This document shows positions 8,429 through 16,170 of a DNA stretch of 64,000 nt, piece after piece; the first letter of the stretch is position 1; each line of letters opens with the position of its first letter. Source of the stretch: Aliiroseovarius pelagivivens (GTDB lineage: Bacteria > Pseudomonadota > Alphaproteobacteria > Rhodobacterales > Rhodobacteraceae). Made by a program: the position numbers and the translations under genes. The notes beneath the pieces were generated by a model, which searched no databases, was not told the origin of the DNA, and saw only the letters and a program-made list of their open reading frames with translations. Location: positions 434,001 through 498,000 of the forward strand of contig NZ_OMOI01000002.1 in NCBI RefSeq assembly GCF_900302485.1. The letters run 5' to 3'.

Positions 8429-9298
8429 ATGGCCGATCTTCCTCCCCTCAACGGGCTTCGTGCATTTGATGTTTCCGGTCGCCGCCTAAGCTTTCGGGCT
8501 GCGGCGGACGAGATGGGCGTCACGCAAGGCGCCGTGGCGCAGCAGGTGCGTCAGCTTGAGGCACATCTGGGCGTCATTCTTTTTGACAGGTTGCCCAAGG
8601 GACTGGCTCTGACCCCTGCCGGGCGAAGCTATCACAGCAGGATTTCAAGCGCTTTTGACGAGCTGCGATCGGCCACGGCCCAGCTGAAACCCGAACCCGG
8701 CAAGGTCTTGATCAGCGTCACGCCGACCTTCGCGTCGAAATGGCTGATCCCCAACCTGCCGGATCTGGCGGAAAAGCACCCCGACATTGATCTGCGGATT
8801 CTTGCGACAGAGAAAGTATCGAGCTTTCACAGCGATGGAATTGACCTTGCGATACGCCAAGGGGAACCTCCGTTCGGCGCAGCACTGAATGCCACACTTC
8901 TGTTCAAGCGGGATGTGATCGCGGTGGCCGCGCCAAGTTTGATTGACCGCACCGACGCCGAACTTGATCCCAAGGCGCTGTCACAGCTTCCGAAAATTCA
9001 CGACACCCATGATCTTTGGCCAAGCGTCTTGGCTGGACTTGGGATCAAGGAACAAAGCCAGCGGCACCTTCGGCTTAGCCAAACGGCGCTTGCGGTCGAC
9101 GCCGCGATCTCGGGTCAGGGTGTGGCACTGGTCAATCGATTTCTTGCGGTCCGGGATCTCGACGCTGGGAAGCTTGTTGAAATCGGCCCACTGCCCGCGG
9201 TCACGGCGCAGGATTTCTATCTTCTGTCGATGCGAAAACCCGCACCTACCGCCGAGGTGAACGCCGTGATGAACTGGCTGACATCGCAGGCCAGATAA
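8429..9298 (+). CDS. LysR-family transcriptional regulator (GcvA-like)
   Basis: 289 residues. The N-terminal HTH (LNGLRAFDVSGRRLSFRAAADEMGVTQGAVAQQVRQLE) is of the GcvA type, followed by a periplasmic-binding-like effector domain beginning near residue 90 (VLISVTPTFASKWLIPNL). The frame is open upstream, but the ATG at 8429 begins the conserved domain and keeps the divergent promoter free. It is divergent from the SDR gene and probably regulates the SDR / membrane protein / ThDP operon. Effector unknown. Confidence 0.92.
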   Translation: MADLPPLNGLRAFDVSGRRLSFRAAADEMGVTQGAVAQQVRQLEAHLGVILFDRLPKGLALTPAGRSYHSRISSAFDELRSATAQLKPEPGKVLISVTPTFASKWLIPNLPDLAEKHPDIDLRILATEKVSSFHSDGIDLAIRQGEPPFGAALNATLLFKRDVIAVAAPSLIDRTDAELDPKALSQLPKIHDTHDLWPSVLAGLGIKEQSQRHLRLSQTALAVDAAISGQGVALVNRFLAVRDLDAGKLVEIGPLPAVTAQDFYLLSMRKPAPTAEVNAVMNWLTSQAR

Positions 9299-9304
9299 GC
9301 GTAG

Positions 9305-9330
9305 CGGGCCGCACACAAAAGCACGGCCCG
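9305..9330. terminator. Stem-loop between convergent LysR and RTX genes
   Basis: CGGGCCG (9305-9311) pairs with CGGCCCG (9324-9330) across a 12-base loop, between the ends of two convergent genes. There is no good T-run on either side, so it is a weak bidirectional terminator candidate. Confidence 0.4.
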
Positions 9331-9344
9331 ATCAGTGTCATCAT

Positions 9345-10769
9345 CTAGAACAAGAAGTCGGTTGTATCCAAGTCGTTGAGGCTGACGTCAACCAACGTGA
9401 CCTTGTTGCTGCCAACCTTGATCACAACATTCGTCCCAACTTGCGTGGCATGGTTGTTCATCAGGTCGTTATAGCCCGTGATGCCCGACACCCCGCTAAA
9501 GTCGATCTTCTCATCGGAATCAAACGCATTGAAATCGTTGATGCGGTCTTTGCCGAACTGGCCTTTGAACACGAATGTGTCCGAGCCTGAACCGCCCCAC
9601 ATTTTGTCATTTCCCTGATCACCATTGATGGTGTCGTTGCCACCGTTGCCGCGGATAGTGTCTTTCCCTGCGCCACCGAACAGAACGTCACCTAGTGAAT
9701 TGCCATTGATGGTGTCGTTCCCTTTGTTCCCTTTCAGGGTATAGGAGTAATTGCCAGCGCCCGATAAAACATTGTCCCCGTGGCTGCCAATGACCGTCGA
9801 GCCGTTATACGCGACGACATTCTCGATCGAAATCAGTTTGTCGCGTTCGGTGGTGTCGGCATAGACATACCCTTTGGTCAGGTTAATGGTATGAAAACTA
9901 GAAAGGCCCTGTCCATGGAATGTGTCAGTTCCGCTTCCACCGTTGAAGGTGTGTTTGTTGTTTGGCCCTGTCCCTTCAGTCTTGTAGAAATAGTCATCGC
10001 CAGCACGGCCAAGGAAAGTATAATGGTCACCGAAATCTGAATAGAAATAGTCAGTGTAGTCACTGCCTTTGAACTTTTCGATACTTGATATGGTATCGGT
10101 TCCTGTGCCGTCCCAGACCTTGTTGGTATCAATGACTACCGTGATCGAAGAAGTCGAATTGCTGTAGTCAGCGGTGTCAGTTCCCGATCCGCCATTCAAG
10201 ATGTCGGCGTCGCGCCCGCCGTCAAGTATATCATTCCCAGCGCCAGCATTAATGGTGTCAGTCCCAGCACCAGTCATAATGATGTTTTTCCCGCTGGTCC
10301 CTGTAATATTGTCATTCCCGTCTCCCGTCAGGATGTTTTCGAAATTGACAAAAGACTCTCCAGCCCAGTTCGTGGCCCCGGTGACCATGTTGACGGTATA
10401 GCTAAGGCTCACAAGCGACGTATCAAGCCAGTCAACCCCACTTCCACCATCTAAAAGTTCATTCACACCAAACCCGGCTTTGATATAGTCATTGCCGGAA
10501 CCGCCGTAATACTCACCAGTACCACTTGAGTAGATCGTGTCATTGCCGCCGCCACCTTTGGCCACGTTGAACCCTGTATTTGTGGGGCCAGCGTCAATAA
10601 AATCATTCCCAGCGCCGCCGATCATAAGATCGGCCCCTTCGCCGCCAAATATCCTGTCATTCCCTCCAAGACCGCGAATGGTGTCATTCCCGCCCTTGCC
10701 TTTCAAAATGTCTTTTGCCTGAGTGCCGATGATGGTCTCATTGGCATTTGTTCCGATAATCTTTGCCAT
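9345..10769 (-). CDS. RTX-type calcium-binding repeat protein
   Basis: 474 residues, almost entirely hemolysin-type nonapeptide repeats of the GGxGxDxhx kind (GGNDRIFGGEGADLMIGG, GAGNDILDGGRDADILNGG, GGAGKDTIRGNGGNDTINGD). These bind Ca2+ in a beta-roll and normally mark type I secretion substrates. No catalytic domain is visible; the C-terminal about 60 residues (TFVFKG...FLF) look like the uncleaved T1SS signal region. ATG at 10769 with GGAGG 9 bases upstream; the frame runs 7 codons further but without support. No ABC/HlyD/TolC genes lie nearby, so export would rely on a distant system. Its role (adhesion, matrix, other) is unknown. Confidence 0.9.
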   Translation of the reverse strand: MAKIIGTNANETIIGTQAKDILKGKGGNDTIRGLGGNDRIFGGEGADLMIGGAGNDFIDAGPTNTGFNVAKGGGGNDTIYSSGTGEYYGGSGNDYIKAGFGVNELLDGGSGVDWLDTSLVSLSYTVNMVTGATNWAGESFVNFENILTGDGNDNITGTSGKNIIMTGAGTDTINAGAGNDILDGGRDADILNGGSGTDTADYSNSTSSITVVIDTNKVWDGTGTDTISSIEKFKGSDYTDYFYSDFGDHYTFLGRAGDDYFYKTEGTGPNNKHTFNGGSGTDTFHGQGLSSFHTINLTKGYVYADTTERDKLISIENVVAYNGSTVIGSHGDNVLSGAGNYSYTLKGNKGNDTINGNSLGDVLFGGAGKDTIRGNGGNDTINGDQGNDKMWGGSGSDTFVFKGQFGKDRINDFNAFDSDEKIDFSGVSGITGYNDLMNNHATQVGTNVVIKVGSNKVTLVDVSLNDLDTTDFLF

Positions 10770-11161
10770 TATTCCAATCCTCCAAAACAATTGGACAGAC
10801 CGTCAGAGATGCGAAGATGCACCTGAAAATCAGTTGGCCTGCAGTCTTAAATCGAGGGATCACGTGCCCGGTTAAATCGCGGTCGGGCGGCTCAAATACG
10901 TATAGGTGATCCCAATAGTGCGTAAAGATTAACACAAATCCGGTTCAATTTTGATTGTCCTTAAGGCGATATTTTCCATCCAGCTCGGAATTGAGGGGCT
11001 GGATCTCGGCGGTTTCATCTCCGTCACTCTCTATTTGCACGATGCGCCCGGGCCCAGCACGAGGCTGCAAGGTATGTCGTCCAAGTTCTGGAACGACATA
11101 AGTCGGGCCTCTATCTTACTCCAAATTCCTCCTGCCTTCAGATCCTCATCCCGGTTTTCGG
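10770..11161. other. Gene-free stretch before the RTX gene
   Basis: 392 bp between the RTX start and the end of the DMGDH-like gene, presumably carrying the RTX promoter. It contains a start-less open stretch (minus, 11115-10945) described separately, and short inverted repeats such as ATCCAGC/GCTGGAT around 10980-11002. No RNA gene or complete CDS recognised. Confidence 0.5.
10945..11115 (-). pseudogene. Start-less open stretch, possible gene remnant
   Basis: A 56-codon open frame with no ATG, running from a stop at 11116-11118 to TGA at 10945. Its composition is protein-like (for example GRIVQIESDGDETAEIQPL and NSELDGKYRLKDNQN). It follows the DMGDH-GcvT gene on the same strand. A neighbouring frame offers ATG with MSFQNLDDIP and runs into a stop after 22 codons, so a frameshifted small gene is conceivable. 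No family recognised; it may simply be chance. Confidence 0.25.
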
Positions 11162-13591
11162 TCACGCTCGTGGGCGCAGGTTGTCCGGATCATAGGCACA
11201 GGTGTCGATCACTTCGCCCTCGCGCAGTTCGTTGTGGATCTTGACCTGAAGCGTCGTGCCGGGTGCGGTCAGCTCTGACGGAACCAGCGCCATGGCGATG
11301 TCATGCTGGCAAAAATACGAGAACCCGCCCGAGGTCACCCGCCCCACGATCTGGCCATTATGATAGACTGCTTCGTGCGCGATCACCGATGTCTCGCGGA
11401 AGGGCAGTTTCAGCGTGACTAGTGTCTTATATCTGCCGTCTTTCTTTTGCCGCAGCAGAGCGTCCTTCCCGATGAAGTCCCGGTCGTTCAGGGCGACGAA
11501 ACGGTCCAGACCGGCTTCGAAGGGGGTCATGTCCTTGCAGATCTCGCGGTTGATCGCGCGATAGGATTTCTCAAGCCGCATGCTTTCCAGCGCCGACGCC
11601 CCGAAGGGACGCACGCCAGCCTTTAAAAGTAGATCGACAATGTGGCGGTTGTAGTTGACGGGATGGTGAATTTCCCAGCCGAGCTCTCCGGTATAGCTAA
11701 CCCGCAGCAGGCGCACGCCTTTGGCATAGCCGACCTCGCCGATCTGGGCCGTCAGCCACGGGAAGGCTTCGTTGGATAGGTCGTTGTCGGTCAGCGGCTG
11801 CAGGATGTCCCGCGATTGCGGACCGGCCAGCGCGACCACGCCGTATTGCTCGGATACATCCTCGATCACAACCGAGCCATCTTTGGGAAGGCGCTTGGTC
11901 AGCTCGTCCCAGTTATAGACCTGCCCGTTGGGGGTCGAGACCAGATAGAACGTGTCCTCGGCGTCGCGCACGATGGTGTATTCGGCGTCCATGCCGCCGC
12001 GGTCGTTCAACATCAGAGACAAGGTCATCCGCCCCACCTTGGGCAGCTTGTTGGCCATCAACCCGTCCAACCACGCCGCAGCACCCGGCCCACGCACCAT
12101 GAACTTTGTCATGGGCGACATTTCGATGAAGCCGGCTTGCTCTCGGGTCGTCTTCACCTCGTCGGTGACGTGGTCCCAAGCGTGGGTTTGGCGGAAGGAA
12201 TGCACCGGAATTGCGTCCTCGGGCGAGGGCGCGAACCATTTGGGGAACTCATAGCCATTATAGGTCGTCCAGACCGCCCCTTTGGCAGTCAGCAGATCAT
12301 AAGATCCAACCGTGCGCATGGGCCGGGCCGAGGGGAAGTCCTCGCCGGGAATATGCGCGTGCATGTGGTTGCCCCACGTCTCGCGCACCTTGTCCATGGT
12401 CCAACGTTTCGAGGCATAGTCTCCGAACCGGCGCGGATCGAGCTCGGACATATCAATTCCGGGCTGTCCGTTCAGGATCCACTGCGCCAGTTGATTGCCA
12501 ACGGTTCCGCCCCACAGGATGCCACCCGGCATGCCCTCGGCCAGCCACAGGTTTTCATGCCCCGGAGCCGGTCCAGCCAGAGGCAATTCGTCGGGCGTCA
12601 TCTGGAACGGGCCACGGGTGTTGGCCTTGATGCCAACCTCGCCCAACACTGGCACACGTTCGATGGCGCGTTCCCACTGGGTTTCCACCGCATCGAAGTC
12701 CTCGGGCAGAAGGTCCGCGCCAAATTCGGGCGGCACGCGGTCCACGGCGAAAAGCTTCAGATCCTTCTCGAACTCATAGGGACCAAACTGAAGGCCGCCC
12801 GTATCTTCGCGCAAATAAGCGCCGTAATCCTCGTCCCGCAGGATCGGATACTCGGGCAAGCCCTGCTGTTTGCGGTCGATCAGATGCGGCACTGTTTCGG
12901 TGGTCCAGTATTGGTGCACGATCGGGATACAAGGCAGGTCCATACCCACCCGTCGGGCATTTTCGCGCGCGTAGTTCCCGGTGGCGAAGATCAGGTGTTC
13001 GCAGGTGATTTCGCCTTGATTAGTGACTACTTTCCACAATCCGTTCTCGAGCTTCTCATAGCTCTGAGCCTCGGTATTCTGGTACACTTTGGCGCCTGCA
13101 TCACGGGCCAGCTTGGCCATGGCTTGCGTGATGTCGGCAGGATTCACATAGCCATCTTCGGTGTGGAGGATGCCACCCTGAATGCTGTCGCTTTGGTTCA
13201 AAAGCGGATGCACCTCGGCGACCTCTTCGGGGGTCAGCAATTTGCAGGGAACACCTGCGGCCTCGGCCACGGACAGATAGCTTTGGAATTCGTCCCAGCG
13301 TTCAGGCGTGTTTGCCACGCGCAGCTGCCCGACCTTTTTCAGACCGACCGACATGCCCAGCTTCTTCTCGACCTCGGTATAGATGCGGATCGTTTCCAGC
13401 GTCATTTTCGAGACGTTGTGAGACCGTACAAAGGTCACAAGCAGCCCCGCCGCGTGCCAGGTGGATCCCGCCGTTAGCTGCGTGCGCTCCAGCATGACCG
13501 CATCGGTGCACCCGTGTTCAGTCAGCCCATACAGGATCGAGGCGCCAACACAGCCGCCCCCAACAACAACGACCTTCGCATGAGACTGCAT
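11162..13591 (-). CDS. FAD-dependent dimethylglycine/sarcosine dehydrogenase-GcvT fusion
   Basis: 809 residues. The N-terminal DAO-type FAD domain (about 1-390) has VVVVGGGCVGAS, and GSTWHAAG with His46, which matches the histidine that carries covalent FAD in mitochondrial dimethylglycine dehydrogenase. A linker domain follows, then an aminomethyltransferase GcvT-like domain (about 430-809; ALAGPQSRDILQ, VSYTGELGWEIH, FIGKDALL). Family members oxidise an N-methyl group and pass formaldehyde to tetrahydrofolate as 5,10-methylene-THF. Length and order match DMGDH/sarcosine dehydrogenase. It lies 156 bp downstream of an SHMT-like gene on the same strand, which could use the product to make serine. 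GGAGGG precedes the ATG. Exact substrate uncertain. Confidence 0.92.
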   Translation of the reverse strand: MQSHAKVVVVGGGCVGASILYGLTEHGCTDAVMLERTQLTAGSTWHAAGLLVTFVRSHNVSKMTLETIRIYTEVEKKLGMSVGLKKVGQLRVANTPERWDEFQSYLSVAEAAGVPCKLLTPEEVAEVHPLLNQSDSIQGGILHTEDGYVNPADITQAMAKLARDAGAKVYQNTEAQSYEKLENGLWKVVTNQGEITCEHLIFATGNYARENARRVGMDLPCIPIVHQYWTTETVPHLIDRKQQGLPEYPILRDEDYGAYLREDTGGLQFGPYEFEKDLKLFAVDRVPPEFGADLLPEDFDAVETQWERAIERVPVLGEVGIKANTRGPFQMTPDELPLAGPAPGHENLWLAEGMPGGILWGGTVGNQLAQWILNGQPGIDMSELDPRRFGDYASKRWTMDKVRETWGNHMHAHIPGEDFPSARPMRTVGSYDLLTAKGAVWTTYNGYEFPKWFAPSPEDAIPVHSFRQTHAWDHVTDEVKTTREQAGFIEMSPMTKFMVRGPGAAAWLDGLMANKLPKVGRMTLSLMLNDRGGMDAEYTIVRDAEDTFYLVSTPNGQVYNWDELTKRLPKDGSVVIEDVSEQYGVVALAGPQSRDILQPLTDNDLSNEAFPWLTAQIGEVGYAKGVRLLRVSYTGELGWEIHHPVNYNRHIVDLLLKAGVRPFGASALESMRLEKSYRAINREICKDMTPFEAGLDRFVALNDRDFIGKDALLRQKKDGRYKTLVTLKLPFRETSVIAHEAVYHNGQIVGRVTSGGFSYFCQHDIAMALVPSELTAPGTTLQVKIHNELREGEVIDTCAYDPDNLRPRA

Positions 13592-13747
13592 GGGATCCCT
13601 CCGGCTCTAAATTCCTCTTACGTTGTACCGTAGAGCCTAACCACAGGCCGACTTTTCTGAAAACGACACCTGCGCGTCGGTCAAATGACCCGGAGAACCC
13701 GCCTGAGTTCACAGACGAGGCAAAGGTAGTCGGCAAGAGGAATCCTG

Positions 13748-15022
13748 TCAGCCGGAATAGGCGGGGAAAGCCGCGCAGAGCGTCGCGACCTTGTCCGCGG
13801 CCTTAGTCACAACTGCCTCAAGGGCGGCCGCATTGTCCGCAGCTTCAGCGTCAATCAAATCAGCAATGATCTCTCCTAGTTGCGCAAACTCGGCCTCTTT
13901 CATCCCGCGTGTCGTGGCGGCGCTGGCCCCAAGGCGCAGGCCGACCCATTCTGGCGGGCGGGGGCTGTCGTTGGGGATCGCGTTTTTGTTTGCAGTGATA
14001 TTGGCGCGCTCCAGAACCACCTCGGCACGTTTGCCGGTCAGGCCCATGCTGCTGAGGTCCAAGAGCACGATATGTGTGTCTGTTCCACCGGAAACGATGC
14101 GAATTCCGCGTGCGGCTAGCGTGCTGGCCAATGCATCCGCATTGGCCTTAATCTGATGCGCGTAAGCTTTGAACGCATCCGTCATCGCCTCGCCCAGACA
14201 GACAGCCTTTGCGGCCAGAACCTGCGTGTGGATCGAGCCCTGCACGCCGGGAAAGACCGCGGATTGAAGGCGCTTAAACCAATCTTCGTTGTTGGTCAGG
14301 ATCAGCCCCCCTCGCGGGCCGCGCAGGGTTTTGGTGGTGGTACAGGTGACAATATCGGCATGTGGGAAAGGCGAGGGGTGTGCCCCGCCCGCAACCAGCC
14401 CCGCGATATGCGCCATGTCCACATGAAACCAGGCACCCACCTTCTTGGCGATCTGACCCATGCGCGCAAAATCAATCTCGCGCGGATAGGCAGATCCGCC
14501 CGCAATCAACAGCTTTGGTTGTAGCGTGATGGCCTGTTGTTCCAGCGCGTCATAGTCGATCACCTCGGTTTCCGGATCGACACCATAGTGGTGTGGCTCG
14601 AACCAACGACCCGACAGATTGGCCTTCAGTCCATGAGACAGGTGACCACCAGCAGCCAGATCCAACGACAGTACCTTGTCGCCGGGTTTCAGCAGCAGAA
14701 AGAACACGGCTAGATTGGCCTGCGAGCCGGAATGGGGCTGCACATTGGCGTAATTGCAGTGGAATAGAGCCTTTGCCCGGTCAATCGCGGCTTGTTCGAC
14801 CACGTCCACAAATCGGCCGCCGCCATGAAAGCGATTGCCCGGATAGCCTTCCAGCGTTTTGTTAGTCATCTCGTGCCCCAGCACATCCAAAACGGCGCGA
14901 CTGACGATGTTTTCCGACGCGATCAGTTCGATCTGATCCTGCTGGCGTTGCTTCTCACTGTTCAGCGCATCTGCAATCAGCGGATCAGTTTGGGCGACCG
15001 GCGTGTTGAATTGAAGTGTCAT
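13748..15022 (-). CDS. Serine hydroxymethyltransferase-like PLP enzyme, divergent paralogue
   Basis: 424 residues and clearly SHMT fold: IELIASENIVSRAV, EGYPG, NVQPHSGSQAN, GGHLSHG, VDMAHIAGLV, KTLRGPRGG, GLRLG. SHMT interconverts serine and glycine with THF. Compared with E. coli GlyA, several active-site positions differ: Thr56 for Tyr55, His66 for Tyr65, Thr230 for His228 just before PLP-Lys231, and the loop GGQGGP becomes GVQGSI. Asp202, His205 and the GxRxG arginine remain. It is therefore probably not the housekeeping GlyA but a relative with changed substrate or rate, for instance an alpha-methylserine-type or other aldol enzyme. ATG at 15022 has GGAAGG upstream; the frame's earlier start lacks this. 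Divergent LysR gene. Confidence 0.88.
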   Translation of the reverse strand: MTLQFNTPVAQTDPLIADALNSEKQRQQDQIELIASENIVSRAVLDVLGHEMTNKTLEGYPGNRFHGGGRFVDVVEQAAIDRAKALFHCNYANVQPHSGSQANLAVFFLLLKPGDKVLSLDLAAGGHLSHGLKANLSGRWFEPHHYGVDPETEVIDYDALEQQAITLQPKLLIAGGSAYPREIDFARMGQIAKKVGAWFHVDMAHIAGLVAGGAHPSPFPHADIVTCTTTKTLRGPRGGLILTNNEDWFKRLQSAVFPGVQGSIHTQVLAAKAVCLGEAMTDAFKAYAHQIKANADALASTLAARGIRIVSGGTDTHIVLLDLSSMGLTGKRAEVVLERANITANKNAIPNDSPRPPEWVGLRLGASAATTRGMKEAEFAQLGEIIADLIDAEAADNAAALEAVVTKAADKVATLCAAFPAYSG

Positions 15023-15150
15023 CTGGTGGCTCGCCTTCCTGAGGTCCGTTTCCGTGTCGTCCTCAGGATCGGTCAGCGGGGCTAGATCGCGCAAATCAGT
15101 ATTGCTATAATTTTGGCGTAGAAAAACTATGCCTTATTTGAAGGACAGTC

Positions 15151-16038
15151 ATGCCCGTCTCGCCACCCCGTCCCAAAGGCCCGCATTTAAACGCCTTGCG
15201 CGCGTTCGAGGCCGCAGCACGTCTGGGCAGCTTCGCAGCTGCCGCGGAAGAGCTGTCAGTCACGCCGGGCGCGGTGACGCAGCACATCAAAACGCTGGAG
15301 GCCTGGGCCGAAGCTCCACTTTTCGTTCGGAATGCGCGCGGCGTCGCGCTGACCCCAATGGCTGAGGCGCTGGTGCCCGAGTTCACCCGCGCCTTTGATC
15401 AATTGGGCCTTGCCGTCCATGCGCTGCGCAAACAGGTCGCGCCGAACAAGATCAAGCTGGCGACCCTGCCGTCGCTTGCCCAGTACTGGTTGCCCGCGCG
15501 GTTGGGGAGGCTGCGCCGGATCGCCCCTGATTTGCAGGTGTCGGTGATCGCTTTGGAAGAGGCGCCGAATCTGGTGCGCGAACCAATAGATATGTCGCTG
15601 TTCTTCACCGCTGACCCGTTGGGACCAAATGACATCGAGGTTTCTCAGGACCGTATCTTCCCGATCTGCACCCCAGAACTGGCCGCGCGTCAGACGCGCC
15701 TTGAAGATCTTCGCAACGAGACGCTTCTGCGTGACAGCACATGGTCCGACGATTGGGAGCGCTGGCTATCTGCGCAGACGGATCAGGGCGGCATCGCCAC
15801 AGGCGGGACCGAGCATTCGCTTTTCGCCGTAGCGCTTGAGGAAGCGCGCCATGGCGGCGGCGTCTTGATGGCGCACGAGGCACTGGTGCAGCGTTTTCTG
15901 GACAGTGGCGAGCTTGTGCGCCCCTTCGCGGGTATCGTGAACCTTCCACGGAAGTTGGTTTTGCGACTGTCCCCCAAGATGATCCGCTCGGATCAACTGG
16001 CGCTGATAAACGATGTTCTGGTGGGCGCCTCAAAGTAA
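15151..16038 (+). CDS. LysR-family transcriptional regulator (GcvA-like)
   Basis: 295 residues: N-terminal HTH of GcvA type (HLNALRAFEAAARLGSFAAAAEEL, then SVTPGAVTQHIKTLEAW) and a C-terminal effector domain. Divergent from the SHMT-like gene across about 128 bp with an AT-rich stretch (CTATAATTTTGGCG...AAAACTATG) that may hold the binding site. GcvA in E. coli controls glycine cleavage, so control of the SHMT / DMGDH-GcvT genes by a one-carbon or glycine signal is a natural inference. GAAGGA precedes the ATG. Confidence 0.92.
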   Translation: MPVSPPRPKGPHLNALRAFEAAARLGSFAAAAEELSVTPGAVTQHIKTLEAWAEAPLFVRNARGVALTPMAEALVPEFTRAFDQLGLAVHALRKQVAPNKIKLATLPSLAQYWLPARLGRLRRIAPDLQVSVIALEEAPNLVREPIDMSLFFTADPLGPNDIEVSQDRIFPICTPELAARQTRLEDLRNETLLRDSTWSDDWERWLSAQTDQGGIATGGTEHSLFAVALEEARHGGGVLMAHEALVQRFLDSGELVRPFAGIVNLPRKLVLRLSPKMIRSDQLALINDVLVGASK

Positions 16039-16170
16039 GGAGGTGGGTCAAACATCCCTGCAAGGATGCGTTGTATCAGAAGCCATCACTACGCCAAAAG
16101 GTGTTGTAACCCCTATAACGCTGAACTACTTTCGCGCCAATTACACATACAGTGCAAAGGATTATCGCAC

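Noticed and set aside
9345..10769. Repeated DNA in the RTX gene as a CRISPR-like or mobile repeat
   Set aside because: Repeats are degenerate 27-base codon units of the Ca-binding nonapeptide, not identical repeats with spacers.
11816..13477. 553-codon plus-strand frame opposite the DMGDH-GcvT gene
   Set aside because: Antisense shadow; the minus-strand protein is complete and full of family motifs.
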